Of a stretch of DNA of 64,000 nucleotides, positions 1 to 8,017 are shown one piece after another. Position 1 is the stretch's first letter; each line of letters starts with the position of its first letter. This DNA is from Bacteroidales bacterium (GTDB lineage: Bacteria; Bacteroidota; Bacteroidia; Bacteroidales; UBA932), in contig JAFPVJ010000009.1 in assembly GCA_017400135.1 (NCBI GenBank), forward strand, positions 1-64,000, written 5' to 3'. Both the position numbers and the translations under genes were made by a program. Below the pieces are notes generated by a model, which saw only the letters and a program-made list of their open reading frames with translations, made no database searches and had not been told where the DNA came from.

Positions 1-4
1 GACG

Positions 5-577
5 GTGGTGCCGGATGAGTATATCAAGAAGTATCCTGAGCCTTCTGAAAAGGTACAGGAACTTTTGCAGAGGGTCCCAGATACTGGCAAGATGCTTTAT
101 CAGTATATCAGGCACACCAGCATTTCAAAAGAGTGGAAGTATTGGGCTGTCGATTTGTTGGAGAAAGGGATTGAGACCCCCGGTATTATTCAGTTGGCAG
201 GGGAAGATTTGGATATGTTTCCCACTGCATTTACGGAACTCCTTGATACCATTTTCAAGGAACTTGATATAGAGATTAATCAGGAAACTGCATATTGTTC
301 GTATGTAATGAGCATTGCGCAGGAAGTGATTAGAGGTGAAAGGACAGCACGAAGCGGATTTGAAGTTCTGGGCAGAGCGGCATCGGATATTGATTACCAG
401 GAGCCCTTCTATAATTTCTGGCTTTGGTTAGACTGTGCTGATGAGGTTGTCTATTACACCATAAAGGGAAGTGGACTTAGGATGGATAATGTCGAAGAAT
501 GGATGCACCAGTTCTTTGAGAAACTGGTCAAAGCCAATCCAAAATACTGCTCTGATTCAGTTATTGAAATGGGCTAG
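5..577 (+). CDS. Hypothetical protein, possibly 5'-truncated
   Basis: Soluble protein of about 190 residues with no signal peptide or membrane segment. The frame is still open at the window edge, so the GTG at position 5 may not be the true start. The middle part (WAVDLLEKGIETPGI followed by an acidic helical stretch) resembles small helical proteins of unknown function that occur in accessory and toxin-immunity regions; that resemblance is from memory and weak. It lies in AT-rich DNA unlike the GC-rich core, next to a repeat and a terminator. No function is assigned. Confidence 0.6.
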   Translation: MVPDEYIKKYPEPSEKVQELLQRVPDTGKMLYQYIRHTSISKEWKYWAVDLLEKGIETPGIIQLAGEDLDMFPTAFTELLDTIFKELDIEINQETAYCSYVMSIAQEVIRGERTARSGFEVLGRAASDIDYQEPFYNFWLWLDCADEVVYYTIKGSGLRMDNVEEWMHQFFEKLVKANPKYCSDSVIEMG

Positions 578-593
578 TCTCCAAGACAAATTG

Positions 594-747
594 TTGTCAG
601 TTAATGCATCTCAGCCTGCCTTAGACTTCCCCTGTGACTATCCAAGTTTTTGAACACAAGTGTAAGTAGCTGATAATAATCAGCTTACAGAAGTTACACC
701 ATATGTGGAATGAGGAAGAGTATTGATTTGATAATCAAATAGTTATG
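594..747 (+). repeat. Imperfect direct repeat, copy A
   Basis: About 150 bases that recur at 1593-1746. Shared blocks include CTTCCCCTGTGACTATCC, CACCATATGT and TTGATAATCAAATA. The two copies translate to similar peptides ending LHHM-x-NEEEY-stop, and several differences are at third codon positions, so the element may be a decayed 3' end of a gene. In this copy the frame is broken by TAG and a 4-base length difference. It contains inverted repeats (AGCTGAT/ATCAGCT and TTTGATaATCAAA). It is followed at once by a hairpin terminator. Confidence 0.6.
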
Positions 748-748
748 C

Positions 749-776
749 AAAAGCCGTGGATGATTCCACGGCTTTT
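749..776 (+). terminator. Rho-independent terminator after repeat copy A
   Basis: Perfect stem AAAGCCGTGGA / TCCACGGCTTT with a 4-base loop and a T-run. It sits at the 3' end of the minus-strand lipoprotein gene as well as downstream of the first gene, so it may act in both directions. Confidence 0.8.
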
Positions 777-1505
777 TTATTCTTTCCAGGTAGGCTTGTC
801 GAAATCTGATTCATAAGCATTTGAGCGGGTGGCTGTTCCATCATCATTGATGCGGATGAAATAGTATCCTCCGGGGCTTTCACCATTTTCATCATTTACA
901 TCAACCGCGTGGGAAGACATTACAAAAGTGTTCCAGGAGATTCGATTGGATTCTATAGAATCAAACAATCCATATCCTTCGCACGCCAATTGGATTGACC
1001 CAACAGCAGAATCATTTTTCACTAATAAGGCGAAAGCATCGTGATATCCAACTTGTTCCTCATTCACTATTGTGTAGACAAAGCAATTCAAAGAATCTGA
1101 TACATCCAGTGTTCCACAGTATTCGTACACTTCATTTGAATGAATCAGCATTTCTACCCATTCCCCTCTGCTTTTTCCCAAATGAGAATCGTAATGGTTG
1201 ACGTGGTCTAGACTCAGGAATTCCTTCAATACTTCTCCAGTGATTCTAATGCCATTCGGCATCTTGAATACCATTTGATTGTCAACTAATCTCCATCCCC
1301 ACTCTTTGAAAGGCCAACCCTTCAAAGGCTTTCCTGTTGACAAGAACTCCTGGAGCTTCTCACCAATCTTGTTGAAGTCTTCTGTGACAACCTGCTCCTT
1401 TGAAACAGTCTCAGTTATTATCTCCTTATGCTGCTTCTTGGGCCCACAAGAACAAGCATAGGAAATCAAAACCGTTAACAGTATGGTAATAAATCTTCTA
1501 AACAT
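777..1505 (-). CDS. Hypothetical lipoprotein
   Basis: Predicted exported protein of about 242 residues. The start at 1505 (MFRRFITILL) gives a normal signal peptide; an in-frame ATG six codons upstream is less likely. A hydrophobic stretch ends in SYAC-SC, consistent with a lipobox and a lipid-anchored cysteine. The body is soluble and acidic, with no domain I recognise; the C-terminal part (GGYYFIRINDDGTATRS) has the look of a small beta domain. It lies alone between the two repeat copies, in AT-rich DNA. Function unknown. Confidence 0.7.
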   Translation of the reverse strand: MFRRFITILLTVLISYACSCGPKKQHKEIITETVSKEQVVTEDFNKIGEKLQEFLSTGKPLKGWPFKEWGWRLVDNQMVFKMPNGIRITGEVLKEFLSLDHVNHYDSHLGKSRGEWVEMLIHSNEVYEYCGTLDVSDSLNCFVYTIVNEEQVGYHDAFALLVKNDSAVGSIQLACEGYGLFDSIESNRISWNTFVMSSHAVDVNDENGESPGGYYFIRINDDGTATRSNAYESDFDKPTWKE

Positions 1506-1592
1506 GGCATTACAAAAATACACATTCTACATCAGTCATCAAAAGGAATGACATAGATATCTACCGGGGATAGTGAAAATGGAAGGCTTCAT

Positions 1593-1746
1593 GTCAGTTA
1601 GATGCTGTTAGCCAGCCTCAGGCTTCCCCTGTGACTATCCGGGTTTTTAACCACAAGTATAACTTGCTGATGATAAGCAGTATACAACAATTGCACCATA
1701 TGTTTAACGAGGAAGAATATTAATTTATTGATAATCAAATATTTAT
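1593..1746 (+). repeat. Imperfect direct repeat, copy B
   Basis: Second copy of the element at 594-747, in the 331-base gap before the flavodoxin-like gene. Here the frame is open for about 35 codons (from CQLDAV to HHMFNEEEY) and ends at TAA, whereas copy A ends at TGA, which supports an origin as the 3' end of a coding sequence. No complete gene is attached. It is followed by a different hairpin terminator from copy A. Confidence 0.6.
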
Positions 1747-1754
1747 AAATATAC

Positions 1755-1792
1755 ATGCGGCGGAACTTTTGGGTTCTGCCGCATTGTTTTTT
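1755..1792 (+). terminator. Rho-independent terminator after repeat copy B
   Basis: Stem ATGCGGCGGAAC / GTTCTGCCGCAT with one G-T wobble, a 6-base loop and a T-run. It insulates the next operon from the repeat. Confidence 0.75.
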
Positions 1793-1806
1793 GAAGGAAG
1801 AATGAT

Positions 1807-1814
1807 TATCTTTG
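1807..1814 (+). promoter_or_regulatory. Bacteroidetes-type -7 box upstream of the flavodoxin-like gene
   Basis: TATCTTTG matches the TAnnTTTG consensus, 40 bases before the ATG. The -33 partner is weak (ATTG at 1782-1785, about 21 bases upstream). It probably drives the flavodoxin-hyp operon. Confidence 0.55.
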
Positions 1815-1854
1815 GCGTTACTTATCAAGATAATGATTCTAAGCTAATACCGTT

Positions 1855-2670
1855 ATGAGAAAGATTTTGATTATGACCTCTCTACTGGCCTTCGCCCTTT
1901 CCTGCACCAAAAGCCCGGCTTCCAAGATCCTCGTGCTTTATTATTCCCAGACATCCAACACCAAGGCTGTCGCCGAGGAGATCGCCGGCCGGCTCGGCGC
2001 CGACCTGGAAGAAATCGTACCGGTCGTCGCCTACGACGGAGAATTCAAGGAGACCATCGACCGCTGCCTCCAGGAGCGGGAGACGGGGACATTCCCGGAG
2101 GTCCAGCCCCTTTCGGTCGACCTCAAGGCATACGACATCATCTTCCTCGGCTATCCAGTCTGGTTCGGCACCTACGCCCGGCCAGTTGAAGGTTTCCTGG
2201 AGACCGTGGACCTCAACGGTAAGACAATAGTCCCCTTCTGCACCTTCGGCAGCGGCGGTCTTGACTCCAGCGTCCGGGACCTCAAGGAGAAATTCCCCGA
2301 TGCGGAGATCCTCCCCGGTTATGGCGTGAGGGCGGCCCGTATCGATGCGGTCCCCGCGGAAATCGACCGTTTCCTGAAGGAAGGCGGCTTCATCGAGGGC
2401 GAATATGAGAAGTATGACGACTTCCCGGCCGCCCAGCCGGCTACGGAAGAGGAAGCCGCCATCTTCGATGCCGCCGTGGCGGGATACCCGATGCTCAACG
2501 CCAAGGCCGAGAATGTCTCCTCGCGCGCCGTCACCGGCGGCACGGAGTACCTCTTCGAAGCCCGGGACATCCCCCGCGAGCCCGACCAGGCCGAACAGGG
2601 CCATCTGATCAAGGTCTACGTCCTCTGCGAAGAAGGAAAGGCCCCGGTCTTCACGCAGGTGTTGAGATAA
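1855..2670 (+). CDS. Flavodoxin-like lipoprotein
   Basis: Residues 1-17 form a signal peptide ending ALSC, a lipobox, so the protein should be lipid-anchored outside the cytoplasmic membrane. Residues about 24-180 are a flavodoxin-like fold: the FMN phosphate-binding loop YYSQTSNTKAVAEEI, then IIFLGYPVWFGTYARPVEGFL and a CTFGSGGLDSS loop, as in the long-chain flavodoxin/NADPH-quinone reductase group. The C-terminal ~90 residues form an extra domain of unknown role. It is 12 bases upstream of hypB and probably co-transcribed. An electron-transfer role is inferred from the fold; an exported flavodoxin would need FMN outside the cytoplasm, which is unusual. Confidence 0.8.
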   Translation: MRKILIMTSLLAFALSCTKSPASKILVLYYSQTSNTKAVAEEIAGRLGADLEEIVPVVAYDGEFKETIDRCLQERETGTFPEVQPLSVDLKAYDIIFLGYPVWFGTYARPVEGFLETVDLNGKTIVPFCTFGSGGLDSSVRDLKEKFPDAEILPGYGVRAARIDAVPAEIDRFLKEGGFIEGEYEKYDDFPAAQPATEEEAAIFDAAVAGYPMLNAKAENVSSRAVTGGTEYLFEARDIPREPDQAEQGHLIKVYVLCEEGKAPVFTQVLR

Positions 2671-2682
2671 AGGATTGACACC

Positions 2683-3360
2683 ATGGACGACGTCAGGATC
2701 ATCGAGATCAAGAAAAGCGTATTCGAAGACAACGACCGGGATGCGGATGCCCTGCGCAGGGAGCTGAAAGGCAAGGGAGTATACCTCCTCAACCTGATGT
2801 CCTCCCCCGGCAGCGGCAAGACCACGACCCTTATCCAGACCATCAACCTGCTCAAGGACAAGTTGAAGATCGCCGTGATGGAAGCGGACATCGACGGTGA
2901 CGTGGACGCCCGCAAGATCCGCGAGGCGACCGGCATCGAGTCCATCCAGCTCCACACCGGCGGCATGTGTCACCTCGATGCGGAAATGACCCGCCAGGGA
3001 CTGGACGGGCTGACCCTCCGGGATACGGATCTCGTCATCCTGGAGAATGTCGGTAATCTCGTCTGCCCGGCCGAGTTCGACACCGGCGCCGCCCGCAACG
3101 CGATGATCCTCTCCGTCCCGGAAGGTCACGACAAGCCCCTCAAATACCCCCTGATGTTCTCCATCTGCGACGTCGTCATCATCAACAAGATGGACGTCGC
3201 CCCTTATTTCGACTTCGACCTGGAGCAATGCAAGGAATACATCCGGATGCGCAATCCCCGCGCGAAAGTGCTCCCGATCTGCGCCAAGACCGGCGAGGGC
3301 GTGGACGCCTTCGCCCAATGGATTCTCGACGAAGTCACCGCCTGGAAACGACAATCTTAA
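2683..3360 (+). CDS. hypB: Hydrogenase nickel incorporation GTPase HypB
   Basis: Cytoplasmic GTPase that with HypA delivers nickel to [NiFe]-hydrogenase precursors. Visible motifs are Walker A GSGKT at residues 43-47, DGDVDA near 74, the metal-binding GGMCHLDAEM near 97, ENVGNLVCPAEFDTG in the middle, NKMD for guanine recognition, and C-terminal AKTGEGVDAF. The 225-residue length is normal, and the N-terminal His-rich nickel store of some homologues is absent. It is followed after 25 bases by the Fe-S flavoprotein gene and then hypA. No hydrogenase structural gene lies within the window. Confidence 0.93.
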   Translation: MDDVRIIEIKKSVFEDNDRDADALRRELKGKGVYLLNLMSSPGSGKTTTLIQTINLLKDKLKIAVMEADIDGDVDARKIREATGIESIQLHTGGMCHLDAEMTRQGLDGLTLRDTDLVILENVGNLVCPAEFDTGAARNAMILSVPEGHDKPLKYPLMFSICDVVIINKMDVAPYFDFDLEQCKEYIRMRNPRAKVLPICAKTGEGVDAFAQWILDEVTAWKRQS

Positions 3361-3385
3361 ACTAATAACCCGAACAGACAGCAAT

Positions 3386-6211
3386 ATGCCTGAAATGTCC
3401 ACCCGATTCGTCCCCAAGCATAAGGGAGACCCGAATCCGAACCCGAAACTCCTGAAATTCGTCCGCCACGTCACCGACCGCATCCCCGGCAAGATCAAGA
3501 TGGACTCCGACGCCCCCGAATACTGGGGTCTCGCCTGCATCTTCGAGGATGAAATGGATCCCGTGACCCGCGAGGCCTCCCTGGACCTCCTGCTGGACAT
3601 GCTCCCGAAGAACTTCTTCAAGGTCCGCGAGCACCGCACGTACCAGACCCTGCACCAGTGGAACGCCGAGAAGCATTACACCCCCGACGACGCCTCCTTC
3701 GACGAACTGCTTGACAAGCTAGCCTATTTCGGCATGCTGGAGTACGACTACGGCGACAAGTATACCGACGACGGCCCCGTCCCCGGCACCACCTACGAGC
3801 GCAAGGACCGCGTCTACTGGGTTCCGATGTTCGTTCCCGGCAGCGCCGAATACACCAATATGAATACGGAGCTGATGGACCGCCACCCGGAGTTGGCCAT
3901 GTTCTTCGAGCGCATGACCTTCCTCCCTCTGGAAAAGATCACCCCGAGCATTCCGATGGGCGGTTCCGGCATCGGCATGCACGTCATTCCCGTCGAAAAG
4001 GCCATCTCGATGGAAAACGAATCCGTCAGCATAGAGCACATCTCCTACTGGCTCAAGAAATACGAAGGCCACCTCGGCGTGGGCATCTGCTCCTGCCGCT
4101 ACGGACGCAAGAAGCTGGACGAAGGCTGCGCCGACGACTACCGCGACTGGTGCATCGGCGTCGGCGACATGGCCGACTACCTCGCCGAGACGGGCCGCGG
4201 CCATTATATCACCTACGACGAGTGCATGGCCATCCTCAAGAAGGCAGAAGACCACGGATTCGTCCACCAGGTGACCAACATCGACGGCGAGGGCAAGATC
4301 TTCGCCATCTGCAACTGCAACGTCAAGATCTGCAACGCCCTGCGTACTTCCCAGCTCTTCAACACGCCCAACATGAGCCGCAGCGCCTACGTGGCGAAGG
4401 TGGACCCGAAGAACTGCGTCGCCTGCGGCCGCTGCGTCGAATACTGCCCCGCCGGCGCCGTGCGCCTCGGCCAGAAACTTTGTACCAAGACCGGTCCCCA
4501 GACCTACCCGCAGCAGGAACTCCCGGATGCGACCAAATGGGGCCCGCACAAATGGACGGAAGACTACCGCGACAAGAACCGCATCAACTGCTACCCGACC
4601 GGCACCGCCCCCTGCAAGACCGCCTGCCCGGCGCACATCGCCGTCCAGGGCTACCTCAAGAAGGCCGCCGAGGGCAAATACACGGAGGCGCTGGAGCTGA
4701 TCAAGCGCGAGAACCCCTTCCCCGCCGTCTGCGGCCGCATCTGCAACCGCCGCTGCGAGGACGCCTGCACCCGCGGCACCATCGACCAACCGATCGCCAT
4801 CGACGCGGTCAAGAAATTCATCGCGGAGCAGGACCTGAAGGCCGAGACGCGCTTCGTTCCCGAGGTCAACATCGCTTCCAGCGTGCTGGAGCGCTGGCCG
4901 GAAAAGATCGCCGTCATCGGCGGCGGTCCCGCGGGCCTGAGCTGCGCCAACTACCTCGCCACGATGGGCTACTACCCCACGGTTTTCGAGAAGAATGAAG
5001 AGCCCGGCGGCATGCTCCGCTACGGCATTCCTTCCTATAAGCTGGAGAAAGATGTGATCGCGGCCGAAATCGACATCATGAAGGAGATCGGCGTCGATAT
5101 CCGCACCGGCGTGGAAGTCGGCAAGGACGTCACGATCCAGCAACTGCGCGATCAGGGCTACAAGGCCTTCTACATCGCCATCGGCTGCCAGGGCGGCCGC
5201 CTGCCCGGCATCCCCGGAGATACCCTGGAAGGCACGACGACGGCCATCGACTTCCTCCACGAGGCCAACACCGGCAAGGTGAAGGTCGAAGGCAAGGTCG
5301 TGGTGGTCGGCGGCGGCAACGTGGCCATCGACGCAGCACGCGTCGCTCTCCGCAGCGGCGCCTCGAGCGTCACCATGCTCTCCCTCGAGACCGAAGACAT
5401 CATGCCCGCCTCGCTGGAAGAGCGCACGGAGGCCCGGGAAGACGGTGTCGTCATCAACCCCGGCTGGGGTCCAAAGGAGGTCCTCGGCGACGGCAAGGTC
5501 GAAGGCATCGTCTTCAAGAAATGCACCTCCGTCTATGACGATCAGCATAAGTTCGCCCCGCAGTATGACGAGAATGACCTGATCACCCTCGACGCCGACC
5601 TGGTCATCTTTGCGATCGGCCAGACCGTCATCCTCAAGGACCTGCTCAAGGACACCAAGGTCGAGTTCTTCCGAGGCGTCTATCCCGTCGCCGACAAGCT
5701 CACCTACCAGACCGCCGAACCGGACATCTTCGTGGGCGGAGACTGCTTCACGGGCCCGAAATTCGCCATCGACGCGATCGCGGCCGGCAAGGAGGCCGCT
5801 GAAAGCCTGCACCGTTTCGTGCAGCACGGCCATCTGACCATCGGCCGCAACCGCCGCGACTTCATCGAACTCAACAAGGGCGACATCCTGGTCGAGTCCT
5901 ACGACAACGGCTCGCGCCAGGTCCCCGGCGACAAGCCCGCCGCCAACGCCTTCGCCGAATATCACGGCACCCTGACCGAAGAGCAGGTGCGCAAGGAGAC
6001 GGCCCGGTGTCTGAGCTGCGGCGCCTCGGTCGTGGACCCCAACCGATGCATCGGCTGCGGCATCTGCACCACCAAGTGCGGATTCGACGCCATCCATCTG
6101 TACCGCGAACATCCGGAGGCCAGCCATTTCGTCACCTCCGAGGACAAGTTCAGCGGCATCTTGCCCTACATGATCAAGCGCACCGGCAAGATCCTGTTCA
6201 AAAAGAAATAG
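3386..6211 (+). CDS. Large FAD/NAD(P)-dependent oxidoreductase with several Fe-S cluster sites
   Basis: This 941-residue protein combines modules. Residues about 1-340 are an unusual N-terminal region with scattered cysteines (GICSCRYG, DEGCADDYRDWC, ICNCNVKIC). At about 343-358 there is a ferredoxin motif, CVACGRCVEYCPAGA. Then comes a GltD-like (glutamate synthase small subunit) half: N-terminal Fe-S region with CKTACPAHI and CGRICNRRCEDAC, FAD site IGGGPAGLSCANY near 510, NAD(P) site VVVGGGNVAIDAAR near 637, and FVGGDCFTGPKFAIDAIAAG near the end. The C-terminus adds another ferredoxin-like site (CIGCGICTTKCGF, about 885). Such proteins pass electrons between NAD(P)H and a partner; the partner is not known here. 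The position between hypB and hypA ties it to nickel-enzyme maturation or hydrogen metabolism by inference only. Confidence 0.85.
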   Translation: MPEMSTRFVPKHKGDPNPNPKLLKFVRHVTDRIPGKIKMDSDAPEYWGLACIFEDEMDPVTREASLDLLLDMLPKNFFKVREHRTYQTLHQWNAEKHYTPDDASFDELLDKLAYFGMLEYDYGDKYTDDGPVPGTTYERKDRVYWVPMFVPGSAEYTNMNTELMDRHPELAMFFERMTFLPLEKITPSIPMGGSGIGMHVIPVEKAISMENESVSIEHISYWLKKYEGHLGVGICSCRYGRKKLDEGCADDYRDWCIGVGDMADYLAETGRGHYITYDECMAILKKAEDHGFVHQVTNIDGEGKIFAICNCNVKICNALRTSQLFNTPNMSRSAYVAKVDPKNCVACGRCVEYCPAGAVRLGQKLCTKTGPQTYPQQELPDATKWGPHKWTEDYRDKNRINCYPTGTAPCKTACPAHIAVQGYLKKAAEGKYTEALELIKRENPFPAVCGRICNRRCEDACTRGTIDQPIAIDAVKKFIAEQDLKAETRFVPEVNIASSVLERWPEKIAVIGGGPAGLSCANYLATMGYYPTVFEKNEEPGGMLRYGIPSYKLEKDVIAAEIDIMKEIGVDIRTGVEVGKDVTIQQLRDQGYKAFYIAIGCQGGRLPGIPGDTLEGTTTAIDFLHEANTGKVKVEGKVVVVGGGNVAIDAARVALRSGASSVTMLSLETEDIMPASLEERTEAREDGVVINPGWGPKEVLGDGKVEGIVFKKCTSVYDDQHKFAPQYDENDLITLDADLVIFAIGQTVILKDLLKDTKVEFFRGVYPVADKLTYQTAEPDIFVGGDCFTGPKFAIDAIAAGKEAAESLHRFVQHGHLTIGRNRRDFIELNKGDILVESYDNGSRQVPGDKPAANAFAEYHGTLTEEQVRKETARCLSCGASVVDPNRCIGCGICTTKCGFDAIHLYREHPEASHFVTSEDKFSGILPYMIKRTGKILFKKK

Positions 6212-6213
6212 CC

Positions 6214-6567
6214 GTGCACGAACTGGGTATCGTCTTTTACATCATCCGGGATGTCAAGCAGGCCGCCGAGGAGAACGGCGTGGACCACGTATCCGCGGTC
6301 GTGATGAACATCGGCGAGGTCTCCACGGTCGTCCCGGATTACCTGACCGACTGCTGGCGCTGGGCCGCGGACAAGGAGCCCCTCCTGAAGGGCTGCGAGC
6401 TCAAGGTCCACATCATCCCCGCGGTCACGCACTGCGACGGATGCGGTCGGGAGTATGAGACGGTCCGGTACGGCAGGACCTGCCCCCACTGCCAGAGCGA
6501 GCAGACCTGGCTGCTGCGGGGCAACGAAGTGGAAATCAAAGAAATAGAAGTAACAAATACAACCTAG
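6214..6567 (+). CDS. hypA: Hydrogenase maturation nickel metallochaperone HypA
   Basis: Protein of 117 residues starting at GTG 6214, two bases after the stop of the oxidoreductase gene. This start gives the diagnostic N-terminal Met-His-Glu used for nickel binding. The zinc site is the two pairs CDGC and CPHC in the second half. HypA hands nickel to HypB and to the hydrogenase large subunit. The tight spacing indicates translational coupling with the upstream gene. Confidence 0.9.
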   Translation: MHELGIVFYIIRDVKQAAEENGVDHVSAVVMNIGEVSTVVPDYLTDCWRWAADKEPLLKGCELKVHIIPAVTHCDGCGREYETVRYGRTCPHCQSEQTWLLRGNEVEIKEIEVTNTT

Positions 6568-6570
6568 AAT

Positions 6571-6888
6571 ATGTCTTGCTTTTTAGCCCCGCTGGCACAG
6601 GCGATCGTCACCAGTGTCATCCGTAAAGCCAACGCAAAGGCCGTCGCCGACCCTTCGGCCTCCCCTTTCCTCCGTCAGCTCCCCGCCCTCGAAAAGATGC
6701 TCTGGGGCGGAAGCGTGATGCTTATCGTAGACCACGCCATCAACGGCGAACTCTTCACCTGGATGCCCCTTGAAATCCTGAAAGTCGGCGTCCCGATGTG
6801 CCTGGTCCTGACCGCCGTATGGGCTGTCTGGGTCCTGATGAAGGCACGTCAGGAGAAAGTCAACACGTCACATATCCAAACCTCATAA
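6571..6888 (+). CDS. Small membrane protein of the hyp operon
   Basis: Protein of 105 residues with an amphipathic N-terminus and two predicted membrane segments (about residues 43-60 and 68-90). It starts 3 bases after hypA and ends 16 bases before a large polytopic membrane protein, so it is part of the same transcript. The sequence (PFLRQLPALEKMLWGGSVMLIVDHAINGE) matches no family I can name. It may be a subunit or assembly factor for the following membrane protein. Confidence 0.7.
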   Translation: MSCFLAPLAQAIVTSVIRKANAKAVADPSASPFLRQLPALEKMLWGGSVMLIVDHAINGELFTWMPLEILKVGVPMCLVLTAVWAVWVLMKARQEKVNTSHIQTS

Positions 6889-6904
6889 TTAAAACCAAAA
6901 CAGT

Positions 6905-8002
6905 ATGTTTTTCCAAGTCTATGGAGAGCACGCCCTTGCCCAATGGGGCATGCTGCTCGTGGTCCTGCTGGGCCTGATCCTCTTCAACGAATTCGCCCGC
7001 CGCACCAAGGCAGGCGGCATCATCACCTTCCTGGTCATCCCGCTGGCCCTTACCATCTATTTCCTCGCCATCTGGCTGGGCGTCCGCTCCGGCGCGGATT
7101 GGGCGCTGAATAACCAGACCCACGTGTACATGCAGGGCTGGTTCCACTATGCCAAGCTCTATGCAGCGACGGCCGGGTGTATCGGTTTCATGATGATCAA
7201 GTACAAATGGGGCATCGGCGCCAAGCACTGGTTCAAGCCCTTCCCGTTCATCATCGTGGCCATCAACATCCTCATCGCCTGCGTTTCCGACTTCGAGTCC
7301 GCGGTCATGGGCTGGAACAAGTGGTGGCTCACCTCCGAAGGCGTCTGGCAGTACGGTGGCTGGCACAACGTGATGAACGGCGTAGCCGGTATCCTCAACA
7401 TCTTCTGTATGACCGCCTGGTGGAACGTTTACCCTTCCAAGGACAAGAAGGACATGGTCTGGGCCGACATGACCTGGGTCTACATCGTGGTCTATGACAT
7501 CTGGAACTTCGCCTACACCTACAACTGCTTGCCCACGCACTCCTGGTACTGCGGTATCGCCCTGCTGGCGGCTCCGACCATCGCAGCCCTGCTGTGGAAC
7601 CGTGGCGGCTGGATCCAGAACCGTGCCAACACCCTGGCGATCTGGTGCATGTTCGCCCAGGTGTTCCCGCTCTTCCAGGAGACCTTCAAGAATGGTCAGC
7701 AGTGGTTCCCTTGGGCTACGCTGCCCGTCCTGTATCCCAACGGAACCGCTACCATCGAGCAGCTCTATGCAGCCGCAGGAGCTGAGGCCGCCACGGTCGG
7801 GACTACCGTGGATCCTTCCGTCGTTGCGGCCAATCCGTCGATGATGATTTTCATCAGCGCCCTGGCCCTGATCACCAACATCATCGCCCTCGGTTACATC
7901 ATCTGCGTGTCGAAGAAGCGTCACATCAATCCTTACAAGGAGGACGTCTTCATCAACCAGAAATACTACAAGGACGCGATGGCTCGCGCCGTCGTGGACT
8001 AG
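6905..8002 (+). CDS. Polytopic membrane protein, DUF5692-type
   Basis: Protein of 365 residues with about eight hydrophobic segments, rich in Trp and Tyr (for example WNKWWLTSEGVWQYGGWHN and DIWNFAYTYNCLPTHSWY). I place it in the DUF5692 family from recalled similarity. It has no signal peptide beyond the first membrane segment and ends with a basic cytoplasmic tail. As last gene of the flavodoxin-hypB-oxidoreductase-hypA operon it could be the membrane partner of the Fe-S flavoprotein; this is inference from position. No heme or metal motif is obvious. Confidence 0.7.
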   Translation: MFFQVYGEHALAQWGMLLVVLLGLILFNEFARRTKAGGIITFLVIPLALTIYFLAIWLGVRSGADWALNNQTHVYMQGWFHYAKLYAATAGCIGFMMIKYKWGIGAKHWFKPFPFIIVAINILIACVSDFESAVMGWNKWWLTSEGVWQYGGWHNVMNGVAGILNIFCMTAWWNVYPSKDKKDMVWADMTWVYIVVYDIWNFAYTYNCLPTHSWYCGIALLAAPTIAALLWNRGGWIQNRANTLAIWCMFAQVFPLFQETFKNGQQWFPWATLPVLYPNGTATIEQLYAAAGAEAATVGTTVDPSVVAANPSMMIFISALALITNIIALGYIICVSKKRHINPYKEDVFINQKYYKDAMARAVVD

Positions 8003-8017
8003 TCGTTTTTGGGGGGC

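Noticed and set aside
12..653. Other short frames over the first gene (15-272 and 471-653)
   Set aside because: They overlap the 190-residue frame in other phases and have compositions expected of shadows.
1882..3639. 585-codon minus-strand open frame
   Set aside because: Antisense to the flavodoxin-like and hypB genes, whose motifs are unambiguous.
3719..6127. 802-codon minus-strand open frame opposite the Fe-S flavoprotein
   Set aside because: Its translation is low-complexity Ala/Val/Asp/Gly text typical of antisense frames in GC-rich DNA, while the plus strand has clear cofactor motifs.
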